A DNA stretch of 64,000 nucleotides from Phlegmacium glaucopus (taxonomy: Eukaryota > Basidiomycota > Agaricomycetes > Agaricales > Cortinariaceae): NCBI GenBank assembly GCA_015039465.1, contig MU130211.1, forward strand, positions 62,001 to 126,000, written 5' to 3'. The notes below the pieces were generated by a model. That model saw only the letters and a program-made list of their open reading frames with translations. It searched no databases and was not told the origin of the DNA. This document shows positions 47,657 to 58,037 of the stretch, piece after piece. Position 1 is the stretch's first letter. Every line of letters starts with the position of its first letter. The position numbers and the translations under genes were made by a program.

Positions 47657-48349
47657 TCAGACCAGCCAAACACAACCATCTAAAAACCTTTTGTCACTGT
47701 AAGGTGGTGGCTTGTCTTCAGGTTGAGCCTCAGCAAAATGTTTTGTTACATTTGTCTGGCAAAGGCTTTCAAGGAGGGTAGCATGGTGTTCTTTTGTATC
47801 TTCAGGAAGCATTGAATCAAAGTTGCTGACTTTGCACCACTGACAGTACTGTGCCTACAAAACTTGTTAGGATAGCCAAATTGACAAGGAAAAAAACCTG
47901 GTACCCTGTGGTGAGCAGCCATGTGGTGATGAAGTGTTGTGCAATCATTGACTAGAATTGCTTCAGTCATCATGCCTGTACTGTAAAATAAATGTAAGCA
48001 TCTTGAATTGAATAAAGAATAAAAAAACCACAGGACTTATGTGCATGTTATACATTTTTTGGGTACCTTTTGCCAGAACTCATCAATGTCTGCTGTAGGA
48101 TTGGACTTATTCATTCAGCCAGTATCTTCAGTTTCGGACTCAACCTTGAGTACTCTCACATTGTGGTGCATCCCATCATTGTCAATGTTGTTATCATCTA
48201 ACAAAAGTAGAGTTAGATATGTCATTGAGCATAAAAAAATAATTCACATACTACAAGCCCAGTTTTTTTTCTTTCTCTTTGGCTCTTCCTTTGCTGCTGA
48301 TGTCAAATCCAACTCTGATGAACAATCAGAATGTATGTCAGGCTCCTAA
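47657..48349 (-). pseudogene. hAT-type transposase, N-terminal remnant with BED-like finger
   Basis: Minus-strand pieces include ADIDEFWQKVPKK, then NDCTTLHHHMAAHH, then YCQWCKVSNFDSMLPED, and finally HFAEAQPEDKPPPYSDKRFL before a stop at 47657-47659. A Cys/His finger followed by W-x-N-F-x-x-MLPxD and a PYSD motif is the usual order at the N-terminus of Agaricomycete hAT transposases (BED finger plus linker). Stops and frame changes separate the pieces, and the catalytic and dimerisation domains were not found. Confidence 0.6.
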
Positions 48350-48614
48350 AAGCAGCCGCTCATCTTTCAAGCTATTCATACTATGAGGGAGCTTATCTAA
48401 TAATTGATGGCTGAACAAATCAACAAACCTAAGGTCTTGAGCTTGTAAGAGGGCGGCTGCCAGAAAAGTTGGTTGGTGATCTTGGAGACCACTGATTAAC
48501 CCCAAGGTTGGGTTCGCTAAGCAGTTGTGTCACATTCTCATCACAAGCAATATTGATGTAGACACTAGACACAAAAATTTGAATATGATATGAAAACTAA
48601 GTACTTATGAGCCT

Positions 48615-49051
48615 TAACTTCTCAGTATCATTCCAGCTCTTCCAATGTTACTCCAAACCCATTACCACATCTTCACCATAATGACTATTTCTTTGTCATC
48701 ACTTTCCCACTATCAGTCAGCACACCTGCTACAGATTATTCACCCAAGAATGCAGGACCTTCCAGGAGCAGAACGCAGCACTTTATATTTATCTCTTATA
48801 TTTTGGTTGCTATTCCTTTTATTTAAGTACTTGAAGCTTGTATGTATTCCTCAGTTTCAAATATCAACTTAGTTTCCTCCTCTTGTTCATCCTCTAAGTC
48901 ACTGAGGCTTCCATCTTATTCCTTTCTCTTCCAGCTCCGAAATCAAGATTCTATAGGAGCTGGGCAGCACAGCACATATGCTGGGGCCAAAGTCCTTTCT
49001 GTTACTTGTTCCGGAATTACTCCAACATTATCCCTCTGCTTAAACTTAACA
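48615..49051 (+). mobile_element. Truncated solo LTR, family B
   Basis: It aligns with 41800-42254 and shares the 3' end TTAAACTTAACA; the 5' part is missing and no duplication is visible. Confidence 0.65.
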
Positions 49052-49156
49052 CACCACCTGATCAAGATTTGCTTCTCAACCAACACCCATCCAGAGCCAA
49101 TTGAGTATGGGGACCCAAGTCTCCTGTATCAGCTTGGGAAAGATATCTCAACCGGT

Positions 49157-49545
49157 TGTTAGCTCAACCAAATTGGCAGGTGGACCAACCGGCTGGCAAC
49201 CTATACATCCAACCCTGCTGTCAACATTAGTATCTCTTTTCCTGACCCTCATTCAGGCCCAGTCCCAACTCTTTTTACTTCCAACTTTCATTCAGGCCTG
49301 AACCTGAATGGAACTTCAACTTATTATTTTATTTATTCACGTATGACACCATTTTAATTATTTTATTATCACACCATTATTTATTTATTTTCATATGTCT
49401 GTTATGTCCATACTCATACTTAAATACTTTCCCATCCTAGCAGAGATCCCCATCCTTTCCTTTTTGGATCTCCTGCTAGGTGAGTTAGCTGTAATCAATA
49501 CTTATAATTTTATTAACTTTGGATCTCCTGCTAGTGTGCCCGGCT
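49157..49545 (-). mobile_element. Degraded LTR, family A
   Basis: TATGTCCATACTCATACTTAA and CCTAGCAGAGATCCCCATCC match the solo LTR at 21708-22120. The TGTTAG start is approximate and the 3' tip is mutated, so the boundaries are rough. Confidence 0.55.
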
Positions 49546-49808
49546 TCAACCTGATTTTTGGTTATGTTTGGCCTCAACCAAACTCCCAAATATTTGGACA
49601 AATTCCAATCCTGATTGGGACTGGCCAACTTTCAGTCACCCTTACAAATTTTTCACAGGCACCACAGCCACCTTGAGAAGTCAACAAGACTTTGAGTCTG
49701 GAGTTGGTCATGAAAAAAAATTTAAAAAATTACAAAAAGCTGAACTGTACAGTATACCAAACATATATTTCAGCCACCCAAAGCTGCAGCTTGAGCCCAA
49801 GCCCACAG

Positions 49809-51288
49809 TGTAAGGGCAACTGCACCAGTGACTTAGTCAGACTAGCAGGGGATCCAAAGAGGAAAGGATAAGGATCCCTGCTAGGATGGAGGGGTATTTA
49901 AGTACTAATATGGACATAACAGAAATAAATAAAGGAATGGTGTGATAAATAAAGATAATAAAAATGGTGTCATGTAAAAATAAAATAAAATAATAAAATG
50001 AGAAGTTGGATTGGGACCAGGAGTTTGACCAGGACCAATTGGGATTCAGGAGTTGAGCCTGTTGATATATAACTCCATCCAGAGAGCAGTGGACCAGTCT
50101 TTAGGTCAAAAGAGTCCCTGTTATTTGTTTAGGGAAGGCTTAGCCTTAGACTTGTAACACACAGAGGTAGAGGGAAATAATAGAGGTGATGAGGATGAGG
50201 ATGAGGAAGAATGAGGAAGAATCTTCAGTAAGACTATAGCAGTAGACAGTATGGATAGATTGACACTAAGGGGCAGAAAAGCGAACTTAAGGGAGGAATT
50301 CCACTGAGATGATGACTGTAGAGGACTAAGAAGTGGATTGAGGGAAACTACCTATCCTGGTACAAAAGAGCAGTATTTATGCCCTAAGGATGAGGCTGTG
50401 TAGAACAATAAAACAGAAAGTATGCGCGGTCAAAGGAAGATGAAGAGACAACAGCTATGAGAAGAAAAGAACAATGGAAAAGAAGAAGGAATAATAAAAA
50501 AATATGTAAGGTGTCAAAGTACAAGAGAAAAGAAGAAAAGGCAGTGTGCATAGTCCAATAGCAAAATGTATCAACTCCACAGCCATGTGGTCATGTCAAA
50601 ATGTGAAAGGTCCTGAGTCAACACTTGAAAGGTGCAGCCTTGTTCCCAAGAAAATACCACTTACCCATGATCCCATGTTGCACAGCCTTGATAACACTTG
50701 ACACACTGCAAGAATAATCCTCTGCTGCTGATTCATCTGCAACTCCTGCTTAGTCATGATCCTCCTGGACTTCCTAAAGTGTCATAAAGAGGGTGGGAAG
50801 GATCCAGGTACTGCATTTTAGCAGTGAATGATAAGATAAGAGGTAGACAATCAAGGATAGGTGAATCCAGGAGTGAGGTATGGCAAGGTAGATAGCTGAG
50901 GGGAAGACTTGTGGGTCCATAGCTGCAACAATGATGACAAGGCTTTTTACATAATGGGAGATGTAGCTGATGCATCCATAAATGGGCCGTTCTTGAAAGG
51001 ATGGGCCATAGATACCATAAAACATGAGCTGATGACCAATGTGAATAGATTGATTGCTTTGTTGTATTGCTAGCCAAGGAATAAAAGGATGGTAGATGTG
51101 CAGGATAATGTTGATTGTGTAGATGATAGATAACATGGTGAATTTGTTGACCAGGAACACAATTCAGGGCTGCTTCCAAAACAGGCAAGTGAATTCAAAG
51201 TCTGCTTTATTTTTATGATGGCAACTTTTAAGCTTTTTACCCATGCTACCAATCAGTATTGATGTATGATATCAGGTGTCCCCTAACA
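49809..51288 (+). mobile_element. Family A LTR split by a 1.2-kb insertion
   Basis: It starts TGTAAGGGCAACTG and ends GTGTCCCCTAACA, flanked by a perfect 5-bp duplication CACAG (49804-49808 and 51289-51293). LTR similarity stops at about 50070 and resumes at about 51259; TTGATATAT and TTGATGTAT at the two joins may be a 9-bp duplication with one mismatch. The insert carries no clear TIR. Its minus strand has a frame of about 130 codons with YGIYGPSFQERPIYGCISY, but no ATG-anchored gene. Confidence 0.7.
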
Positions 51289-51486
51289 CACAGCTCTTGA
51301 TACTGAAGCCTGAGCCATAGGCCTGACCAAGCCAGAGTTATGGCTTGCAGACAGCTCAGCTAGCTGAGCCTGCACAACACTATTTTGAAGATTTAACCAC
51401 TTCATTCTGACATCAATTTCAGCCTGCAGGACCTCCTGTATAGTGTAGGACTCTATCAAACATAAATTCTTACATTGAAATTCACA

Positions 51487-51765
51487 GTACTTTTCTGTCT
51501 CCCACCAGATCTGCTCAGAATCTGACCAATTCTGAGCAGATTCTGAGCAGAGCTGATCAGAATTTGCAATACTTCTAAGTCAATTCCTACTAACTCATAT
51601 TTTTTCAAACTTTTCTAACATATTAATTAAAATTAGAATTAAAATGGATTAATTACCCCCCTTTTTAAAGGGGGATTAGTTACCAATACATTAGAAGTAC
51701 AAAATAATATATCTAATTCAGTACTTTACTGCCCCCCACCAGAATTGGTCAGAATCTGATCAGAA
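51487..51765. repeat. Relics of the CAGTACTTTxC element family
   Basis: CAGTACTTTTCTGTCTCCCACC at 51487 (20 bases shown are the core only) and CAGTACTTTACTGCCCCCCA at 51720 are direct copies of one element end, each followed by TCAGAATCTGA-like subterminal motifs. They resemble the ends of the element at 24398-24748. Similar GATCAGA-rich sequence occurs at 53140-53250. Confidence 0.45.
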
Positions 51766-52489
51766 TCTTACTTAGCCAGTAATTTCTAAAAAGATTCTAA
51801 GAAAAAATTCTATATTCTCAAATATCTTGAATACAAAAAGTTCAATATTATTGATTTTATTAATACTAATAGCCTAGTAAGGTATCAAAACAAATACCCT
51901 AGTGAGAGGGGTTGTTGGTGTCATTTTAATAGCCTATAGAAAGTAAAAAAAATAAACCCCCAGTGGGGGTGCTGTCATTGCCATTGTTGTTATCCATTAA
52001 AATAAATAGATACCCTGTAAGAGGTTGTTGTTGTAGCAAGGAATGAGCGGCGGTGGGTGGGTGTTGTATGTTGTTGTTGTATCCATGTGGGCGCCATTGG
52101 ATGTATGTGGGTGTAGCTGGACATGTGTGGGTGTGGGTGGGTGTCATTGTACGTGTCTGTACATGTCTGGGTGTCATTGTATGCATCTGTGTTGTCGGTG
52201 TAAGGAATGGAGAATCTTCGCACACGGATTACGAATCATATCACAATCACGTGACTCAGTCACAAAGGACTCCCCGTTTTAGTATCTCTTTCGAGCCACT
52301 CTAGTGGCCTCTCATAGTTGTGGCATGAATATGTGTCTCGCATTGTCTTGAAATAGTATAAATACGGTATAGAATTACACAGAATATAGTCATCTTTTCC
52401 CCCAAAATACACTACAACCCCAAAATACTATAATCCAGTCCCACAGAATCTATCTCTCTTACATCGGGGTGACATTGTACACATGTGGG

Positions 52490-52660
52490 TGTAACTGGAC
52501 ATGTTGGGGCATCATTGGATGTGTGTAGGTGTTGTTGGGGTGTTGTTGTACGGGTCTGGGGGTCATTGGATGCATGTGGGTGTTGTTGGGGTGTTGTTGT
52601 ACATGTCTGGGTGTCATTGGATGTGTGTGGGTGTTGTTGGGGTGTTGTTGTACACCATAC
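52490..52660. repeat. 51-bp minisatellite
   Basis: Three units of 51 bp contain GTGTTGTTGGGGTGTTGTTG and GGGTGTCATTGGATG. On the minus strand each unit would encode a 17-residue peptide such as HPNNTHTHPMTPRHVQQ. A related but less regular GTGGGTGT region lies at 52060-52190. Confidence 0.7.
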
Positions 52661-54147
52661 ATGAGCTATTATAAAGTGTTAGTAATGAAGTAAGATAAAA
52701 TAAAATAAAAAAATACCCCCCCTCACCAAGGGGGGTTACCGTTGTTATGTGGCACATCATCGTCATTGTGCTGCCCTTGTTGCGTATTGGGTATTAGCAT
52801 ATAATAAATAATTGACTTACCTTTTTATGACCACAGACGATGCACAGTATCATATGTGGTCATCGTTGCTGGCCGTGTGATGGTGTGAGAAACAGTTAAG
52901 AGAATGAAATCTGAATCAACACAACTTGGGGTGTCACATGTGATCACGTGATCACACCCCTCACACTGAACAAAATACAGAATTTTGACAGCAGCAAGGC
53001 ATTGCAATCCTTAAATATTGTAATATTTGGTTCCTGGTTCAATTCCTGCACCATACAGATTATATAATTATTTTATTATTATTATTAGTATGGTCAGGTG
53101 ATTAATTTCTTAAGCTCAATTCTGTTGGTCACAATTAAATCTGATTAGATCAGATCAGAACTGGTCTTTCTGATCAGATCTGATCAGAAAAATTGGCCCT
53201 ATTACTGCCATTTGGGCTGGTAAACATTCTGATCTGATCTGGTGGATCACAGCAAAGACCTCGAAATTCAAGCACCAGAGGCTATCTATAGACTAGTAGG
53301 ATCATCAGGAATATACATAGCAGGTTACTAAAAGAGCTATAGTAGCAAGTCCAATTGTGCATGAACAGATTAAAGTTGGACAGAATTGCAATTGAACATC
53401 CTTTGAATAAACCAGAAGTATGAGAGAGGTATTATGCAAACAGACTGCCTTAGTAATTCTTTCTCAAATTCTCATTTAACCATTCTTAAGCAAGTTGATA
53501 GCAAGATCCAAAGCAGCATCTTTGACATTTTAGACACATCATAAATTACTCCAGATGAGTTATTAATGTTTTCAGTAGATTTTAATTTGTAGACAATGAC
53601 TTACTTAATACCAATAATAGTGGCTTTGCTTGCATTACTAGTTTTATCCTGAAAGCTATATAAAATGGCTTTTATCCTTGTACAGCTCCTTGGAGCTTAT
53701 CTTGGTATCCAAAATCTCTCTAGCCTTATTTTGTGTTTCCTTTATGAACAAGAAAACCCACTGCACAATGTTCCTCTTGCAGATTGCCTACAGTTTGGGT
53801 GTAACATTTGTGTATTCCTTTGTGAAATATCAATCTATTAAGACTATTATTATACACCTAGGGACAAATCTGGCATTTGAGGGAATTTAGGATGTTTTGA
53901 GAGAGGATTTGTGCAGTTGATTCATAGAGAAAGGGACCTGCATACCACAATTGCATTTTTGTGGAACATGATTCTGACTTACCAGGGTTTGGGGTCTGTA
54001 TTTGGCTTGAATACAATTATTTTTTTTGGTCACTAACAAGAAGGTGAAATATCCTTGTGCCCTTATTTAATATTTATTGGTTCTCAATAGTTGGAAACTC
54101 CCTATGTCCGGACACTAGGATGTGGATGATTGAGCTGGACTTTGACC
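52661..54147. other. Repeat-block spacer without a recognised gene
   Basis: The region contains GATCAGA-rich palindromes at 53140-53250 and a lone B-box-like GGTTCAATTCC near 53036. Open frames are short and AT-rich. No intact feature was found. Confidence 0.35.
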
Positions 54148-54152
54148 AAACA

Positions 54153-54407
54153 TGTTAGGGGATAACCCTGAGGTATATACCATCTTCACTGTTGATATTT
54201 TATCCTTATTTCGACTTGATTACATACTTATTTGCCACTGTTTGGCTACCACCCTATTTCGAGTAGTAGTCAGTAATTACTGACCTTATCTCATTATTAA
54301 CTGGAATTCCCTACTTTGCTAGCTTGCTGCTGCTATTATCTAGTCTTTATAGACTGTTTACTCTCTTTAGAGTCCCCTTCTCCTCTTATATGTAGGTTGC
54401 CCTAACA
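54153..54407 (+). repeat. 5' LTR
   Basis: This 255-bp direct repeat matches the 3' LTR along its full length on visual comparison. Its tips TGTTAGGG and CCCTAACA are shared with family A LTRs, but the interior differs. Confidence 0.92.
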
Positions 54408-54543
54408 TCATAATGAGATAATCTAAGTGTCTGGCCCCTGCCCCACACTGCTGTTGCCTCTGGTACTAGTCTATCACTGTCAACTACCCCAGGAACCTCC
54501 CTCTGCTCCCTCTGGACCTCAGGAAGCCCCCTGGAACCTTTCT

Positions 54544-56359
54544 ATGAACTCTTATGAGCCACAGGAACACCATAAACCCCCAAAAAAGCGAAATTCCCCC
54601 CATACTTCGACTTTTTCACCACCAAACCTCAACGCGCAGCCAAATCGACACCACCATCATCCCCCTAACACCCTACCACGTCCCCAGCAGGTATCCCGAG
54701 TGAAACGAACCCAAAACAACGAAAAGCGAACCCAAAATCGGGTTTTTTCGGGTTTTTCAGTATCTCCACCCCCAGACAACCAAATCGCCCCAAATCTTCG
54801 CCAAAAACGACTACGAACGGACCCTAAACACCCTCTGAAGGTCCCACAAGAAAAGCGAAAGCAACGCGACGAAAATCGAGCCCGAACTCCTCCATTTTCG
54901 CCATTTTCGCCTTTTTCAGTATCTCCACACCCAGACAACAAAACACGCCGAAATCTTCACCGGAATCGACCAAAAACCAACCCTCTATATCCCCAGAAGG
55001 TTTTACAAGTAAAACGAAAGGAAAACAACCCAAAAGTCCCTCCAAAACATCGCCAGCTCACACCTTATACCCCAACCATGGATCGACAGACCTGGGAAAC
55101 AATAAGGGACCTTGTACTGGAGCTTCGGGAGGATTTTAGAGAGAGAAGTATAATATTGGATAATATGGCTAGGCTGCTTAGAGAAGAGAGAGAAGAAAGG
55201 CAGAAAGCACGAGGTATGACAGCCAACTCTAGGGCTGCCAACCGTCCCGTCCACGGGGACGGCCGTCTAAAATCAACCCAGTGACGGGTGACGGTCCGTG
55301 TACAGACGGCCGTCTTTTTTGAAATCCAAAGGTCGGTCGGGTCGGGTACGGTATAAAGACGGCCGTGACGGCCGTACACGGTAAAACAAGGAGAAAATTC
55401 ATTTTACTTGAAATATTCGCACAGTTAAAAATGTCTACAAAGCTACAGAATATGTAATCTGGAATAAAAATTCTATGAAACCCACAATTAAGCTGGTTGA
55501 TGACCAAATTGTTGAGACTGAAGCCAAATATTTAATTTAATTTATATTTAATTTGTTTTTTAGCACTAATAATTGGTGTAAATAGGTCAGAGAATAGCTC
55601 CCCTGACTTCCCAGATTTATTTGGGAGGGAAATATTAACACAATTTTTGAATAAATTGACTTTTTTGCATTTCTCGTTTAGTATACACCCACTACCCGTG
55701 TACGGCCATCCACGGCCGTCTTGAGACGGGTAAAGACGGTTCACGGACCGTTGAAACACGGCCGTGAATATTCAAGTTTTGAATCTCGTCGGGTCGGCAT
55801 CCGTCACCGTGAGACGGTACCCGTGAACCGTCCAGGACGGGGCCGGTTGGCAGCCCTAGCCAACTCCCCCTCAAATGTCATCCCCCCTGTTCCCCATACC
55901 CCATCTACTCCATTTCCTACCATCCCTCAGCCATCCTATACCTCTGTCTCCACCCAAACTACCCCCCCTGTTGTCTGCCAACCATCCTACACTTCCATTT
56001 CCACCCAAACGGGCCAAACCGAACCCCTTACTGAAATCTTCGAAATCGCTACCCCCGTACCACCTGTTGTTCAACCCCCTCCTACTCCTACTCCTACTCC
56101 TACTCCTACTCCTACCTCATGCCTGGGCCCTATACCATCACCACCACCATTGCTGCCAACCTCCTTCCTCACCCCTGTTTCTGCGCCCATCCCAGAGTCT
56201 CTGTTGGGATCCACAACATTTTCCCGACCCCAAGCCAGCTCCGATAGGCTGGCCACCCTACGACCTCGGCCATATCCACCATCTCGGTTACGGCCTGAGC
56301 CTGAACCTCCCCCTGGACCTAGTCCCACCAGTCGAGTGCGTCGAGGACGTCACACCTAA
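54544..56359 (+). pseudogene. Basic proline-rich ORF of the LTR element, split by a MITE
   Basis: The first in-frame ATG is at 54544. The N-terminal half contains three tandem repeats of about 53 residues (159 bp) marked by FSVSPPPDN and FSVSPHPDN and Lys/Arg-rich tails. A predicted helix follows (TWETIRDLVLELREDFRE). At 55230 the MITE interrupts the frame. Skipping the MITE plus one duplicate of GCCAACTC (637 bp) returns exactly to the frame that runs on to TAA at 56357-56359 through a Pro/Thr-rich tail (PTPTPTPTPTP). Basic, low-complexity and helical, it might be a gag-like or RNA-binding product; this is inference. Confidence 0.6.
55230..55858. mobile_element. 629-bp hAT-like MITE nested in the LTR element
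   Basis: TIRs start TAGGGCTGCCAACCG and are flanked by a perfect 8-bp duplication GCCAACTC (55222-55229 and 55859-55866). Both ends have GACGGCCGT palindromic repeats. The centre is AT-rich and non-coding. TIR tips resemble those of the element at 20603-20987. It inserted after the LTR element arrived or in its source copy. Confidence 0.92.
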
Positions 56360-56499
56360 ACAAGGGGGTAATACAACTCTCTTTATTTAAATATTTTCCC
56401 ACCTCACTCCTTTTCTTTAACCATTTCACTACCTCACTCCTTTATTCCCAATTTCTTCCATCATACTCCCTTGTTTTTAATTGTTTGTGATATTTTGAC

Positions 56500-57183
56500 A
56501 TGTTTGACAAGGAACCGGTCATCAAATACTCTGATTTCAACATCCCCAACTTCCCACGACATCTTGACACATCTCCAACTTTGACATCGACCTTTGACAT
56601 CCCCACTTCTAAATTTAACATGCCCTCCCAAGTCCTTTCCAAACCACAATATTCCCCTTCTCTTCGTCGAAAGACTTCTTTCGGTCCTACACCCGAGTCC
56701 TTGCCTTCCAACATCTGGGATCGACCACTCACATCATCGCAAGAAAACGAAATTGATCACCTTGTCGAGCTACTCAATGATGTTCTTGAAGATATGCGAG
56801 GGGAATCTGCAGGACGGTATGGTGGTATAAAGTGGAAGAATGACCCATTCTATATGTCTACCTCAGCAAAGTTGAAGAAGTCGACGTCCCTGGCCACCGT
56901 CGCCGCCAACTACAAACTCTCCTTCGGATCATTCCTATCATCCCTGACCCACTCATCAAAACCGTCACCCTCACCTTCATCCTCATCTTCATTACCATAT
57001 TCCTTTCCATCTCCACCCTCATTCTCGTCACCATCGCTACTGCTATCCCCAAGATCCTCTTCATCTTCATCTTTGTCATCATTGTCTTCTGACTCACACC
57101 TGACTTGCCTCTCCCACCAAACCATTCGACCAATGTCCAGTCACAGCCCAAACCTAAACCTGGGATATGGTTCTACCAGCTGA
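56500..57183 (+). CDS. Second ORF of the LTR element (227 aa, unknown)
   Basis: An ATG at 56500 opens 227 codons in a different frame from the first ORF. The protein begins MFDKEPVIKYSDFNIPNFP, has a helical part (QENEIDHLVELLNDVLEDM), then GGIKWKNDPFYM, and ends in a Ser/Pro-rich tail. I do not recognise it. The ORF sits between two similar 3'-end-like stretches, each CGAGGACGT followed by CACCT and a purine-rich tract (56341-56372 and 57190-57218), so this part may have been added to the element. It could be a captured host fragment or a second element's internal sequence. Confidence 0.45.
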   Translation: MFDKEPVIKYSDFNIPNFPRHLDTSPTLTSTFDIPTSKFNMPSQVLSKPQYSPSLRRKTSFGPTPESLPSNIWDRPLTSSQENEIDHLVELLNDVLEDMRGESAGRYGGIKWKNDPFYMSTSAKLKKSTSLATVAANYKLSFGSFLSSLTHSSKPSPSPSSSSSLPYSFPSPPSFSSPSLLLSPRSSSSSSLSSLSSDSHLTCLSHQTIRPMSSHSPNLNLGYGSTS

Positions 57184-57219
57184 GTGCATCGAGGACGTTG
57201 CACCTTAATGAGGGGGTGA

Positions 57220-57474
57220 TGTTAGGGGATAACCCTGAGGTATATACCATCTTCACTGTTGATATTTTATCCTTATTTCGACTTGATTACATACTTATTT
57301 GCCACTGTTTGGCTACCACCCTATTTCGAGTAGTAGTCAGTAATTACTGACCTTATCTCATTATTAACTGGAATTCCCTACTTTGCTAGCTTGCTGCTGC
57401 TATTATCTAGTCTTTATAGACTGTTTACTCTCTTTAGAGTCCCCTTCTCCTCTTATATGTAGGTTGCCCTAACA
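57220..57474 (+). repeat. 3' LTR
   Basis: This is the partner of the 5' LTR with no difference seen by eye, which implies a recent insertion. It is followed directly by the AAACA duplication. Confidence 0.92.
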
Positions 57475-57545
57475 AAACAGGTAATTGTGCCATGTCTGTG
57501 ATTGACATCAACTCAATCCTCCATAGAGTCCATATGGGTCATGCT

Positions 57546-58037
57546 CAGTAAAAATGAGAAGTCATGTAAGTCATGTAATAGTCACATGAAAGATGGGCAA
57601 AAGTCAAGCAAAAGTCATGTACCTGACTAAATGACAAAATTTTTGACACTTATATGACTACTAAAATTGGTGTTCACTGTTTGTTGCAAAACCATTAGTC
57701 ATTGATGCATCAATCATTGCTATAATATGTAATGTCACTAACATACTAATAGAAGTAATAGTAACTACAACTTAGCTCAATGGCAAGGTCGTGCCTACAT
57801 GCCAATGCTGACTAAACTGGTTTTTAATTTGAGACCAGAATCTGACCGTCTTGAGACCCAAAATTCCAATTAGAGCCATTTTAAAAACATATGACTAGTC
57901 GACCTTGTGTTCATCAATTTCATAGTCATGTGGTAGTCAAAAAATTTGCAATTTAGTCTACTCAAGTCACAAACTATGACTTTACGTGACTTTACTGTGA
58001 CTTTACCGTGACATTACCTGACTTCTCCTTTTTACTG
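57546..58037. mobile_element. 492-bp TIR element with AGTCATGT subterminal repeats
   Basis: Ends are CAGTAAAAATGAGAAGTCA and, inverted, CAGTAAAAAGGAGAAGTCA. AGTCATGT/AGTCACGT motifs are repeated near both ends. A short match GTCATG flanks both sides, but a full 8-bp duplication is not clear. TAGCTCAATGGC at 57773-57784 looks like a tRNA A box within the element. Confidence 0.75.

Larger units (their letters stand above)
54153..57474 (+). mobile_element. Young nonautonomous LTR retrotransposon (3.3 kb, with nested MITE)
   Basis: Two 255-bp LTRs (54153-54407 and 57220-57474) start TGTTAGGGGATAACC and end GTTGCCCTAACA and appear identical by eye. A perfect 5-bp duplication AAACA flanks the element (54148-54152 and 57475-57479). 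A purine-rich tract (AATGAGGGGGTGA) sits directly before the 3' LTR. The internal 2.8 kb is more GC-rich than the surroundings and encodes basic, proline-rich products but shows no reverse transcriptase, RNase H, integrase or aspartic protease. It must have moved with enzymes from another element. A 629-bp hAT-like MITE is nested inside. Confidence 0.88.

Noticed and set aside
52985..53060. Possible tRNA gene with GGTTCAATTCC B box
   Set aside because: The T-arm and acceptor stems do not pair, and the A box is poor; at most a tRNA relic.
54408..54440. Primer binding site after the 5' LTR
   Set aside because: TGGCCCCTGCCCC lies 24 bp from the LTR and I could not match it to a tRNA 3' end with confidence.
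56071..56328. Minus-strand frames with Gly/Val repeats opposite the LTR element's proline-rich ORF
   Set aside because: They are antisense shadows of the CCTACT repeat in the + strand ORF.
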